This document shows positions 23,279 to 33,303 of a stretch of 64,000 nucleotides of DNA, piece by piece. Below the pieces are notes generated by a model. The model saw nothing but the letters and a program-made list of their open reading frames with translations, ran no database searches and was not told the origin of the DNA. A program made the position numbers and the translations under genes. This DNA is from CAYOHR01 sp964512145 (lineage in GTDB: Bacteria; Bacteroidota; Bacteroidia; Flavobacteriales_G; JALEGO01). Location: positions 24,021 to 88,020 of the forward strand of contig CAZEIM010000003.1 of NCBI GenBank assembly GCA_964512145.1, read 5' to 3'. Within the stretch, counting starts at the first letter, position 1. Each line of letters opens with the position of its first letter.

Positions 23279-26200
23279 TTAGAATGCATCTAAGTCTATT
23301 GGTCTCATCATACCAAACCATTTTACCACCCTCTCTCCAATTCCCGGAGCATCTACATGTATAACATACATGCCACTGGCTACGGTAATTCTAGCTTGGT
23401 TTTTTAAATCCCATTCTAGATATGTAGTATTTGGATCATCTTTACTAAGCGTACGAACCAATACCCCTGAGGTTGTGTAAATTTTTATCTCACATGTTTT
23501 AGGTAAGTTGATGATTTTTATACGGTTATCTAACCTATCGCTTTCATATGCTGAATATGCATAGTATGGATTAGGCACCACGTTAATTAACTTTAAAGCT
23601 TCTTGAGCAGTAGGAATATCACCTCTTATGGTAGCATATTTATCAGAGTTAAATGTATAATAAGGTCTTGCAGCATTTTTAGTAAAACGAACATTATTGG
23701 TTGTGTCAGCTGTATTTGGATTAGCCGTCAAAGAAATAGTAAATGTTTCGCCTGCTGTACCTAAAAAGTATGAGCCTCTGTTGTAGTTTATCCCGTTATA
23801 GGTAATAGGACCTCTTTCTACAAAGTAATAACCAGTATTGGGTAACGGTTGATTTGTACTTACAAAATCACCTGTTACATATGCCCGGTAAGGTGTAGCT
23901 ACACGCAATCTTACGGTTGTTTTAGTAGGTATTAAGCCCTCGCTTAACGATAATAACTCAAATCCTGGATTTACCAAAGGCAACGAACACCACATTCCAG
24001 ATGAATAAACAGCCTGATTAGCTCTAGCTCTTATATTGGCTACAGTTGCTGTTTCCATTTCAAATAAACGCTTAAATAAAAATTCTCCATGATCGTATTT
24101 AGGGCATTGAGCATTTATATTAGAAGTAGTTGTAAAAGCATCTAATCTAGAATCACTCACAATATTATTTCTAAATACAATAATATAATGTTTACCACCC
24201 AAACGAGTATCATTGAAAGGCCCCTCTGTAATTTTAGATGTAGGATTCCAAATCATATCATCACCATTTTCCGCTTTTAACCAAGAATCCTCTCCAAAAG
24301 CAATATTTAATCGTTCACCTGTTTCTACATCAATGGCATATCCAGGGAACCAACTCATACCATAACCACCAATAAAATTGGGATCATCCGGATTATTACT
24401 TGAAGGTAAAGAAGTTAAATTTCCATAACCTGTGGTATCAAATGCTACACCATTTTTATCCACAGAAGGAGATCTACGTAAATGACCCTTATTAGCTGCT
24501 CCCACAGATACCGTATTATCTTCTTGCATTTCAATAACAGGACAACGAGTCCATTTACTTTTATCACTTGTAAATACAATATCTACACTTTGTAAAAACT
24601 CCATCCTGTTATTTACCATATTTGCATTATTCATATTGGTTCCAGCATTAGGTATAGGGCCAAATACAGCCGGTCCATGTGGAGAAATTGCTGTAAGTTT
24701 AAATGGAGCCCAAGTTCCACCTAATATAGATTCATATGTTTGTTTAGGGTCAGCCCATTGCAAATCAGGAGCACCACTAGGTTGATTTTTTGCATCGCTT
24801 AACCTTTCATCATCGGCTACTATGGTAGTACCAGATCGTATCCAATTAGTTCCTGTTGTTGTACCATCCTCATCAGGTACCCCACCTAACCATTGAGTAT
24901 TTTCATCTTCAAATTCAATTTCTGCACCTATCCATGCGTTTTGGTAAAGATTTATATCCTCTGCTCCATCTTTAATTCTATCAATTTGTCTGAAATAAAT
25001 AGAAAGTCCAACTTCTAATAATAATTGTTCTCCACCTAAATCAATCGTATTTTCAGAGGTGAATACTATGCTGGTATCTTTACCTAAAATATTTCCAACA
25101 AATTCTAATTCCCAATTTGCACTATTATATTCTATATTACGTAAAGAATCAATTTCAGTAAGTTTTAATGTAAAATTACCTTTTGGAACATTTAGGGGGT
25201 CAATTACCTTCACTAAAACAGGTCCGGCATTTGCTTCATAGGTGATTTCAGAAGATTCCCAAGTAGTTGAAGACATAATTTTATCCATACTCTCTTGTGT
25301 TAATCTTAAAAATGTTCCACCATTTCCTCTTCCTTCATGTCTGGTAATCTCTAAGCCATCACCATATTGAGCGTTTATAATAGTTCCGTCAAACTTTCCA
25401 TCGGTTTTATGAGGAATGGCACTAAAAACTTTAACAGAAGACCCATCGGCAGCTTTACCACTTTGAATATACGGTAACTTTTGTCCACCTAATTTATTTG
25501 GATCATTGGGGTCATATTCATTATAGGGCGAATAGTTATAAGCATATGCCACCGCCATATAATATAATTCTTTATGGTTTACCAAGGTTTTATTTTCAGT
25601 AGCAAATAAATCTTCTGTTATTCTTAATGAATGAAAAATTCCGTTATCACGACCCTCTACTTTAACTCTTGGGATGGTTAATTGTAAAGCCTCATCAAAT
25701 TCATAATTAACGATTCTGCTTACACCATCTTTTATATCACATTGAGCAACTAATCTAGCTAGATTTGTATTATCAATTTCTGTAATAGAAACGTCTTTAT
25801 TTTTTAGCTGAAAAATTTTATACCCTTGAAAATAATATGTTTGCCATTGTTCTTTTTCCTCATCCGTTAATGTATAATATATTGGATTGCCTGTTACAGG
25901 ATCGGTGCCTGTTACTATTTGATCAGGAGCAGGGTTAGAAGGGTCTTTTTGAGAATATTGCTCTTTATAGTTATTAGAAGTTACAGGATTTTTTATATAT
26001 AAAATTAACTCTCTATCTAACTCTTGGAATGCTAAATCTGGAGCGAAAGGACCCTCTAATATTTTAAAGCAATTGTCAAAAGCAGCTTGTGTTTTTCTGT
26101 CGGCATTTAATAAAGCGGCCAAAGAAGCTTGAGCTCCACCCGATGTTGCTTGCGCCCATACTACACCTACTGTTATATAGTTAGAAGCACCCGGTGCTAG

Positions 26201-27712
26201 AGTAAATGGCCCTGCAGATTGAATAAACCTTCTATCAGCTGCTACATTACCGGCTGTAACTTCAGTCCAAGGTTCACTTTCTATTTGTCCTGTACCCCAA
26301 CCTAATGGATCTGAGTTTCCTGGGAACATGAAATCAGATTGTCTGCAAGAAAAAGGAGCACCACAACCTGTTGGGTATCCTGTTCCTCCATAAACCATCT
26401 GGTTTCCATCTTTCCAAACACCTCTTAAGTAATTGTAGTAATCCGTTGCACTACTAGGGTCTGTAGTTGCTGTAACGGTATTTTGATTATTGTGATATAA
26501 AAATCTTCTCATCCCAAATCGCTCGTTATCTACCTCTCCATCACCATAACCAACTCCATTAATTGCTTCACCCGGACCAACACCAAAGGCATTATCTTCA
26601 CCATCGGCATCTTGAAATGGACCTTGGAAAAAATCTACGCCTATAGCAGCTGGCTGATCTAAATATCCTAAGGCTCCGGCAGTACTTTCATCGTAATCAT
26701 CCCCATTATAACAATATCCCAACCCTTTTTCTACATCACAACCCACGTAGTCATCGTTATAATTTCCTAAATCTGGATCCACCCAAAATCCAAAATATGT
26801 ATTGGTTAAGGTAAACGTAGATCTGTTAATAATTTTATAGTTATAAAATGTCATATTGTTTACCTCATCGTTAGCGGCAAAAGCAAATGCTTGAGCACGT
26901 ATTTCCATGCCTATAGGTTGGCCGTTTGATTCTCTATGAATATCGCCATTGTCGTTAAATACCCACCATAAATTTTGATCTCCGTATACTTGATCTAATT
27001 GATCGGTTCTACATTCCGTGTCTCCTTTAATATCGTAAGCAGGGTAATCCCCACCTTGCCAGTTATAACCCTCTACTCCATCTACATCTACATATGGTGC
27101 TAAATAAAAATCGTAATTTGGATCTTCGTTATTACCAGGCCAGTCTTGTATAGATTGCGGAACAACATAACCAGGAAAATTAGCATCGGCAGTAGTGGTT
27201 CCGTTTTCAGCATCAAATTTTTTAGCATTATTCCAAGCTACAAATTCTGATACTTCTTGTTTGTATGTTAGAAAGAATTTATCAAACTTTGAGCACATAG
27301 CACCATCAGTTTGAGCATTATCTAATCGCAAGGGACCCGTATAAAAATCAACATTACCTGCGCCTCCTCCAGATCCTTGTCTGAATCGTTGTGCTGCCAC
27401 TTTTAACTGGTTACTAACGTCTACTCCACCTAACCATAAAGATCCGGCAAATAAAGCAGTTTTACCTGAACCTTTTGGAACCTCATACTTAGCTCGTTGT
27501 TGTAAATCCCACCACATGTCACCACCTGTATGTATTAATGCTCGAATGTTATTTATATCTAAATCTCTTGATGTTGCAGGGGTTAGACATCGAGAGGCTA
27601 TTTTTGATGTTCTACCGGTTGATGTAGCTTTATCACCTTCATATACTCTAGCATTAGCCACCATTAAGCTTAGGGCTAACATGCATGTAATTATACTAAC
27701 TCTCATATTCAT
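23279..27712 (-). CDS. Large (1477-residue) secreted protein with T9SS-type C-terminal domain
   Basis: Signal peptide MNMRVSIITCMLALSLMVANA, then a long, mostly beta mature part without recognised enzymatic motifs. Recognisable stretches are MWWDLQQRAKYEVPKG and GSLWLGGVDVSNQLKVAAQ (about 65-105), many Asp/Asn/Gly-rich segments and few cysteines. The last ~90 residues (NVVPNPYYAYSAYESD, EIKIYTTSGVLVRTLSKDD, TVASGMYVIHVDAPG) have the layout of a T9SS type A sorting domain with an unusual start. It sits between a TonB receptor (upstream) and a PorV-like barrel (downstream) in one leftward unit. I believe the trio recurs in Bacteroidota, but the function of this protein is unknown. Confidence 0.75.
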   Translation of the reverse strand: MNMRVSIITCMLALSLMVANARVYEGDKATSTGRTSKIASRCLTPATSRDLDINNIRALIHTGGDMWWDLQQRAKYEVPKGSGKTALFAGSLWLGGVDVSNQLKVAAQRFRQGSGGGAGNVDFYTGPLRLDNAQTDGAMCSKFDKFFLTYKQEVSEFVAWNNAKKFDAENGTTTADANFPGYVVPQSIQDWPGNNEDPNYDFYLAPYVDVDGVEGYNWQGGDYPAYDIKGDTECRTDQLDQVYGDQNLWWVFNDNGDIHRESNGQPIGMEIRAQAFAFAANDEVNNMTFYNYKIINRSTFTLTNTYFGFWVDPDLGNYNDDYVGCDVEKGLGYCYNGDDYDESTAGALGYLDQPAAIGVDFFQGPFQDADGEDNAFGVGPGEAINGVGYGDGEVDNERFGMRRFLYHNNQNTVTATTDPSSATDYYNYLRGVWKDGNQMVYGGTGYPTGCGAPFSCRQSDFMFPGNSDPLGWGTGQIESEPWTEVTAGNVAADRRFIQSAGPFTLAPGASNYITVGVVWAQATSGGAQASLAALLNADRKTQAAFDNCFKILEGPFAPDLAFQELDRELILYIKNPVTSNNYKEQYSQKDPSNPAPDQIVTGTDPVTGNPIYYTLTDEEKEQWQTYYFQGYKIFQLKNKDVSITEIDNTNLARLVAQCDIKDGVSRIVNYEFDEALQLTIPRVKVEGRDNGIFHSLRITEDLFATENKTLVNHKELYYMAVAYAYNYSPYNEYDPNDPNKLGGQKLPYIQSGKAADGSSVKVFSAIPHKTDGKFDGTIINAQYGDGLEITRHEGRGNGGTFLRLTQESMDKIMSSTTWESSEITYEANAGPVLVKVIDPLNVPKGNFTLKLTEIDSLRNIEYNSANWELEFVGNILGKDTSIVFTSENTIDLGGEQLLLEVGLSIYFRQIDRIKDGAEDINLYQNAWIGAEIEFEDENTQWLGGVPDEDGTTTGTNWIRSGTTIVADDERLSDAKNQPSGAPDLQWADPKQTYESILGGTWAPFKLTAISPHGPAVFGPIPNAGTNMNNANMVNNRMEFLQSVDIVFTSDKSKWTRCPVIEMQEDNTVSVGAANKGHLRRSPSVDKNGVAFDTTGYGNLTSLPSSNNPDDPNFIGGYGMSWFPGYAIDVETGERLNIAFGEDSWLKAENGDDMIWNPTSKITEGPFNDTRLGGKHYIIVFRNNIVSDSRLDAFTTTSNINAQCPKYDHGEFLFKRLFEMETATVANIRARANQAVYSSGMWCSLPLVNPGFELLSLSEGLIPTKTTVRLRVATPYRAYVTGDFVSTNQPLPNTGYYFVERGPITYNGINYNRGSYFLGTAGETFTISLTANPNTADTTNNVRFTKNAARPYYTFNSDKYATIRGDIPTAQEALKLINVVPNPYYAYSAYESDRLDNRIKIINLPKTCEIKIYTTSGVLVRTLSKDDPNTTYLEWDLKNQARITVASGMYVIHVDAPGIGERVVKWFGMMRPIDLDAF

Positions 27713-27731
27713 AATTTTATTATTAAATTCA

Positions 27732-30700
27732 TCAAAAATCTAAACGTATGCCTATTTTAAATCTTCTAGGTAACGTATAAAAAGCAGGGTTATTTACTTT
27801 TAAACTATATAACTCTCTAAATGAAACAGGATCAGCCGTTGAATTAATATCATTTTGGAACTGAGCTGCTGTTAAATATCCATCATCATCCGGATTACCG
27901 GTTGCTCTGTAAACACTTCTAATATTTAAGGTATTAAACAAGTTTTCTATTTGTGTGTAAATTAATAAAGGGGTAGTTTTTTTATACGTTCCATTTTCTT
28001 GTTTTCCCCACTTTAAATCAAACCCTTTATCTACGCCCATATTCACTACAAAATTCCAAGGTAATCTATTACCATTTAGTTGACCATCTAAGAATGTAGC
28101 TGTTTGTGTAAATAATGCTTCAGATGTAATGTTTTGCTGACCACTGTAAGGAGTTCCAGAGCCTAAGTTAAATATAGCATTAGCACCAGCATTTTCTAAA
28201 ATTTTCCTCATAAAACCTTGAGGCCCATTATAATCAGCCCCTGATCCGTAACGATAATCTAAATTAGCAATAATGGTATGTCTTTGGTCAAAGCTTAGAG
28301 GTATTAAAGTACGTAAGTTGGGTTTACCACTTCTTGCTAATCCTAAACCAGAAGTTGAACTTGAACCAGTTCCTTCAGCAAATTGTAATGTGTAAGAAAC
28401 CCTACCTCTAATATTCCCCATTCTACGTAAATCATATGAAAAGGTAAAACCTTTTACAGTACCAAAGTCTGCATTAATAAAGGTTATATATTGGTTAGGA
28501 TACGCCTGTTGGTAATTAATAACTTGCAATAAGTTTCTGAACTCTCTGTAAAAAGACGTTAAGGTTAATGCTGAATAATTGTTTAATTTTTGTTTAAATC
28601 CAACTTCATAGTCTATGGTTTGCTCTAAGCCCAAATCAGGGTTATTTACTGTTCCGCTTCCTATAGCGTTTATAAAGAAATAGTCCGTAGGATCTAATCG
28701 ATTAAATGAACCAGGTCTTTTCGTTAATACATCGTAGTGAGCAAAAAATAAGGCTTCATCGGATACAGGGAATGAGAAAGAAATTCTCGGCATAATAGCC
28801 GTTCTAGGTCTATAGTCTCTGAATGATGACTCTGTAATATCTTGTGGATTTGTTCTTTCTTTATCAACTAATAATGGAGAAACTTTATTGTTAGGACCTA
28901 CTAAAATAGAAGCGTCTTGAATTTCAATACCACTAGCATTATACCATGTATCTCCATTCCTATAACCTACTATTGAAGTGGGGTTTTGAACGTTATCTAC
29001 ATATACTACATAATCAGATCCAATGTTACTTGGTATTGTGTAATCACCTAACTGAAGTCCATATTGAGATAAATCCTCTCCAGCCTTAACTGTTGGAAAA
29101 AACACATAAGGATCGTTTAGTACTTTTTGATTTGCATCGTATCTATCTACCCGAATACCAACGTTAAAAACTAAGTCGTCAAAGGCAAATTTATCTTGAA
29201 TAAAACCTGCTACATAAATTGGCTGAAAAGGTGCAATAGCACGAATGTAGTTGCCATATTGGTCTCTATCGGTAAAAAACCTAGTTAACCAATCGGATGA
29301 ATAATTTTTCACTTTTTTACCGGTATGGTCATATCCAAAATATGTTGCTAAAGGAGATCCACTATTTAATATTTCATCGGCACTAAACATGTCTAACGAA
29401 AAAGTTTCAGGGCTATAAGAGTCAAAATCGATCCAATCGGTTCCATCGGGATTTAATCCAAGTTTATTTCTTAAGTTAAAATCAAAAAAACTTTGTGGAT
29501 CCTCTCCATTAAAGCTTCCTCCCCATGCAGAGTCCGGTGCTCCATTTAATCTATTATAATCTATTTGTGGGAATGTACCGATTTGACTAATAATCGGGTT
29601 ACTTTTATCCAGTTCTAATATATGTCTATTGGTATATAATCTTCCAACAGTCCATAATCCTTGAGGGTCACCCATATTAAATTCACGATCAATTCGTTGT
29701 TCATATTCAAATCCTACGGTTATGGCATGGTTACCAATATCGGCAGAACCTATACCTGTTAATCGATACTGTTCCTGTTCATTTAAATAATAATTATTAT
29801 TTACATATGCGGGTGTTCTCCACATATTATATATGTCTCTTGGGGCATCTCCATTTCTTAATCCACCTAATAAAGCAATATTGTTTAAGTTGCTCAGATT
29901 AGTTCCTGCAATGCTTTTATCGTAAATAGGATTTCCTTCTTCATCAAAGCCTTGCCAACCATATAAATCATAAAATGCTTGAGTCATTTGAGCTGCTTCC
30001 GGGTTATAGGTATAATCAGGGGTAAATGCAACTAAGGTGTCTTCAAATGTTTGGTGAATTAAACCAAATAATCCCGTTAATGAGTCTTGACCCGGGGCAT
30101 AATTTCTCGTTTGGTAGGTTTTAAATGATCCATAATAACCATAAGCGAATAAATTATCTCGTAAATTTTCATCCCAACTTTTAGAAGTTGATTTTTGATA
30201 ATCGGCCTGAATAGTATAATATATGTTTTTAATATTAGATGCACCTGAAGTAGAATTTGCAAAACGCTGGGTTAAACGTCCAAATATTCTATACGTATTA
30301 TCTATAATTTGTGGATTATGATGCCAGTTCATTAAAGTATAATTGTATAAATTTCCCCTTGGGTTTAATTCACTTGACCCTAAGTTTCTGTATCGATCAT
30401 TATTCCCTTTGTTATAGTCGAAGGTACCTCCAAATGTAAGGGTTGTGTTTTTACTTAAGTTTAAATCGAACTTAACGTTTAAATTAACCACTTGGCTTTG
30501 AACATTTAATCGAGTATTTATCTTTTCTAAGTCGTTTAATCGAATAAACTCATGATTTAAAAAAGTACCACTTCCATTAGGATTAAAACGCAATGGATTT
30601 TTATTTAAATTTTCTAACACATCGTCTTTCACTTTCCACATTCCGATGGCAGAAGGCAAAGGATCTACGGTATGGTTTGCGTTACCCGCAATAAAGAAAC

Positions 30701-31550
30701 CTAATATAGGGTCTTTTTTATTGCCCGCACTGTCTTTTTTCCATATAAGAGGGCCTGTTGCATTAAATTCTAATAAATTGTAACCCATTGGGTCTAGGCC
30801 ATACATTTTTTCTCCAATTTTGTATCCAGAAGTTAAATAATCTACCCCTCCGGAAAATTCTCTAGCGGCTCCTCTAGTTGTAATACTAATTACGGCACCC
30901 GTAACATCTCCGTATTGAGCAGGAACTCCACCCGTAACAACGGATACCTGCTCTAATGCAGCTTTCGGTAAGTTACTTGTTCCACGAACTTTTACCCCAT
31001 CTATAAACACAAAGTTTGCATCATCTCTAGCTCCTCTTGAGTTTAATCCACCTTGACCATCATCTCTGGAGTAAATACCACCAACAGTTTTGGTAACATC
31101 GGTAGCACTTCTACCAGGAAGTTTGTCGATATCATCACGAGTAACGGTTTCACCTCCTGCGGTATTATCTTTATCAATTAAAGGTACTGCGTAATCAAAA
31201 ACTTGTACTGTGGTTAAATCAATAGCTCCGGAAGATAATTTTAAGTCTTGAAAAGATAATTTATCTGATTTTACTATTACACCTTTTATTTGCACACTCT
31301 GAAATCCAACAAAAGATGCTTCAATGTCATAATTTCCGGGTTGTAAAGGTTTTATGGTGTACAAACCATCAAAATCTGTTTGAGTTCCGGTAATTAAATT
31401 ACCCCCCATTTTTACTACAACGTTTGCAAAAGGAATTGGCTCACCTTTATCATCGGTTACTTTTCCTTTAATACCCCCTTGACCTACCTGAGCATTTACT
31501 GTGCCCACCATCAACAACAAAACCCAACAAAAACTTAAAACTTTACGCAT
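27732..31550 (-). CDS. TonB-dependent receptor (1272 residues) heading a three-gene module
   Basis: Signal peptide (to TVNAQ), carboxypeptidase-regulatory-like domain (about 25-105; GIKGKVTDDKGEPIPFANVVVK), plug domain (about 130-225; DIDKLPGRSATDVTKTVGGI, then NSRGARDDANFVFIDGVKVRG) and a very large barrel with long loops, ending FKIGIRLDF. The aromatic C-terminal residue is the usual outer-membrane barrel end. Its size and loops resemble SusC-like receptors, but no SusD lipoprotein is next to it; instead the secreted protein and PorV-like barrel follow. A -7 box is present at 31597. Confidence 0.9.
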   Translation of the reverse strand: MRKVLSFCWVLLLMVGTVNAQVGQGGIKGKVTDDKGEPIPFANVVVKMGGNLITGTQTDFDGLYTIKPLQPGNYDIEASFVGFQSVQIKGVIVKSDKLSFQDLKLSSGAIDLTTVQVFDYAVPLIDKDNTAGGETVTRDDIDKLPGRSATDVTKTVGGIYSRDDGQGGLNSRGARDDANFVFIDGVKVRGTSNLPKAALEQVSVVTGGVPAQYGDVTGAVISITTRGAAREFSGGVDYLTSGYKIGEKMYGLDPMGYNLLEFNATGPLIWKKDSAGNKKDPILGFFIAGNANHTVDPLPSAIGMWKVKDDVLENLNKNPLRFNPNGSGTFLNHEFIRLNDLEKINTRLNVQSQVVNLNVKFDLNLSKNTTLTFGGTFDYNKGNNDRYRNLGSSELNPRGNLYNYTLMNWHHNPQIIDNTYRIFGRLTQRFANSTSGASNIKNIYYTIQADYQKSTSKSWDENLRDNLFAYGYYGSFKTYQTRNYAPGQDSLTGLFGLIHQTFEDTLVAFTPDYTYNPEAAQMTQAFYDLYGWQGFDEEGNPIYDKSIAGTNLSNLNNIALLGGLRNGDAPRDIYNMWRTPAYVNNNYYLNEQEQYRLTGIGSADIGNHAITVGFEYEQRIDREFNMGDPQGLWTVGRLYTNRHILELDKSNPIISQIGTFPQIDYNRLNGAPDSAWGGSFNGEDPQSFFDFNLRNKLGLNPDGTDWIDFDSYSPETFSLDMFSADEILNSGSPLATYFGYDHTGKKVKNYSSDWLTRFFTDRDQYGNYIRAIAPFQPIYVAGFIQDKFAFDDLVFNVGIRVDRYDANQKVLNDPYVFFPTVKAGEDLSQYGLQLGDYTIPSNIGSDYVVYVDNVQNPTSIVGYRNGDTWYNASGIEIQDASILVGPNNKVSPLLVDKERTNPQDITESSFRDYRPRTAIMPRISFSFPVSDEALFFAHYDVLTKRPGSFNRLDPTDYFFINAIGSGTVNNPDLGLEQTIDYEVGFKQKLNNYSALTLTSFYREFRNLLQVINYQQAYPNQYITFINADFGTVKGFTFSYDLRRMGNIRGRVSYTLQFAEGTGSSSTSGLGLARSGKPNLRTLIPLSFDQRHTIIANLDYRYGSGADYNGPQGFMRKILENAGANAIFNLGSGTPYSGQQNITSEALFTQTATFLDGQLNGNRLPWNFVVNMGVDKGFDLKWGKQENGTYKKTTPLLIYTQIENLFNTLNIRSVYRATGNPDDDGYLTAAQFQNDINSTADPVSFRELYSLKVNNPAFYTLPRRFKIGIRLDF

Positions 31551-31596
31551 ATATGTAGTGTTTTAACATTATTTAACCTAAATTTAATACAGGGCG

Positions 31597-31604
31597 CAAA
31601 TATA
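31597..31604 (-). promoter_or_regulatory. -7 box of the receptor/secreted protein/PorV operon
   Basis: The reverse strand reads TATATTTG (full TAnnTTTG match), followed by GCGCCC and a leader of about 40 bases before the ATG at 31550. The remaining 31605-31733 is AT-rich and shows no other clear signal. Confidence 0.6.
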
Positions 31605-31733
31605 CATTATTTGATTTTATATTTACTCTTTTATCAAAAATGTGTATAAATATTTTTTGTTAAAAATGACTTTTTTTAAACGGGGCGTTTGATTGTTTAA
31701 ACGGTAAAAATTTAGTGTATACTGGTTTTGAGT

Positions 31734-32684
31734 TTATATGTCTAACAATGCTGGCCTTTGCGAAATTTCGTGGTATTTAATTACATCGCTTGCAAAATAA
31801 TGTATTACCATACTTTTTCTTGTTAAATTTGGATTTACGATTGGAGTACCACCATGCAATAAATTAGCGTGCCATATTAACACATCACCTTTTTGGGCTA
31901 TAAATTCCTTTTTAGTAAGATTTTTTTCTTTAATGGTCTCTTCAACTATTTTTTCATACCTATTGTAAGCAAAATGTCCCAACGTAAAATATCCACCGCC
32001 ATGATTAAAATCTTTATTCATAATATATGGTAAACGATGGCTTTTAGGATAATAAAATAAAGGTCCATTTTCGGAGGTTATATCTTCAAGTGCAATCCAT
32101 ACGGCTATTAAATATCCCTGAGGATGAGTAGTCATATGAATAGAATCAGAATGAGCTTTTTGTTCACTTCCTTTTAAAAAATTAATGGTTTGAAAAGGAA
32201 TTACTTCTTTACCCAATATAAATGATAATATTTTTAATAGTGTTTTATCATAGCAAACATTTTTAATTAATGGAGATTTTTTTATTACAAACATTAATTT
32301 ATTGCCATATTTAAATTGTATAACCTTTTGTTTTAATAAGGCATCTATTTCTGCATTAATTTTATCGCAATATTCAGGCGAAATAAATTGTTTAAAAATT
32401 AAATACCCATCCTGATACCATTGCTTAATATGAATTTGCTCCAAAGGCATAATGGAGGCTTCTTGCAACATATTTGAAGCTTTATTTACTCCTTCCTCAG
32501 TATCAAGCCATGGAGTTTCTGTTTTTTCATTTTGAAAATCGGAACTTTGTATACTCCAAAACAAAGGCTTACGAAGCCCATATTGTTTGTAAGGATGTTT
32601 ATTGTGCTTTAATTTTTTTTGGTTTAAAAAATTATACAGTATGTAGCTTGCTTTATAATCAGAAAAATCTATCCACCATTTCAT
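31734..32684 (-). CDS. Phytanoyl-CoA dioxygenase (PhyH) family protein
   Basis: A 2-oxoglutarate/Fe(II)-dependent oxygenase of 316 residues. The iron ligands fit: HSD (in AHSDSIHM) as the HxD pair and the distal His in LLHGGTP, with a downstream Arg (NLTRKSM) for 2-oxoglutarate. ALEDITSENGPLFYYPKSHR is the typical conserved core. I start at the ATG at 32684 because it overlaps the upstream TGA as ATGA (translational coupling); a start at 32705 would add seven residues. The substrate is unknown: PhyH relatives hydroxylate lipids, small metabolites or peptidyl groups. Confidence 0.85.
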   Translation of the reverse strand: MKWWIDFSDYKASYILYNFLNQKKLKHNKHPYKQYGLRKPLFWSIQSSDFQNEKTETPWLDTEEGVNKASNMLQEASIMPLEQIHIKQWYQDGYLIFKQFISPEYCDKINAEIDALLKQKVIQFKYGNKLMFVIKKSPLIKNVCYDKTLLKILSFILGKEVIPFQTINFLKGSEQKAHSDSIHMTTHPQGYLIAVWIALEDITSENGPLFYYPKSHRLPYIMNKDFNHGGGYFTLGHFAYNRYEKIVEETIKEKNLTKKEFIAQKGDVLIWHANLLHGGTPIVNPNLTRKSMVIHYFASDVIKYHEISQRPALLDI

Positions 32685-33238
32685 GGGTTCATTTTTTTTA
32701 TCCAATCGTAAAAAGATCCTTCTTTAATTTTTTCATGATTCTCATCTTCTGTTTTAGAAGGCTTTTCTTCTTCATTTTTTGATGACGAGGATTCTTGAAT
32801 AACTTGAGTTTCAATGTATTCGGGTATTCTAAACTTGATTAATGCTTCGTTTATCTTTTCTAATAAGGCATGGTTTTCTCTGTCTTGTGCCAATAATTCA
32901 AAAATTTGTTTGTCTTTAACAGCCAGTTGCTTTTCTAAACTTTCAATGTATTTATGTAATACTTCAACCTCTTTGCTTTCTTGTTTTTTACTTATACCTA
33001 GCTCATTTTTTTTATCCGATTGTTTTTCGTCTTCATTATTATCATGGGATGTAATATCATACTTTTTTTCGAGTAAGCGAATGTCAATTAAATACTGATA
33101 TCCTCCATTCGGTAATTTCTTTTTCTTGATATATTCCGACTTTTTTTTAGACGTAAGAGTTTTTTTAATAAACCTTCGAAGGGTGCTCTCGCTTTTACCT
33201 GAATATATTTTAGCTTCTTCTAACGTTAAAAATGACAT
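32681..33238 (-). CDS. Putative DNA-binding protein with N-terminal HTH and coiled coil
   Basis: A 185-residue protein. The N-terminus (FLTLEEAKIYSGKSESTLRRFIKK) looks like a MerR/excisionase-type helix-turn-helix. It is followed by a Lys/Glu/Ser-rich linker, a coiled coil (about 90-135; VEVLHKYIESLEKQLAVKDK) and a charged, low-complexity tail. This resembles small plasmid- or phage-type replication or transcription adaptors, and some Bacteroidota chromosomal proteins of unknown function. Its stop overlaps the PhyH start by the ATGA arrangement, so the two are made together, which may indicate co-regulation. The role is not established. Confidence 0.6.
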   Translation of the reverse strand: MSFLTLEEAKIYSGKSESTLRRFIKKTLTSKKKSEYIKKKKLPNGGYQYLIDIRLLEKKYDITSHDNNEDEKQSDKKNELGISKKQESKEVEVLHKYIESLEKQLAVKDKQIFELLAQDRENHALLEKINEALIKFRIPEYIETQVIQESSSSKNEEEKPSKTEDENHEKIKEGSFYDWIKKMNP

Positions 33239-33303
33239 GCTTCAAAAGTACACATTCGAGTTATATCCTCAAAAAAATAGTCAAAATAATATGTAATAGG
33301 TAT

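Noticed and set aside
31621..31733. Possible gene or terminator in the gap between PhyH and the receptor
   Set aside because: It holds only AT-rich sequence with the imperfect GTTTAAAC/GTTTAAA repeats around 31676-31712 and no open frame or good hairpin.
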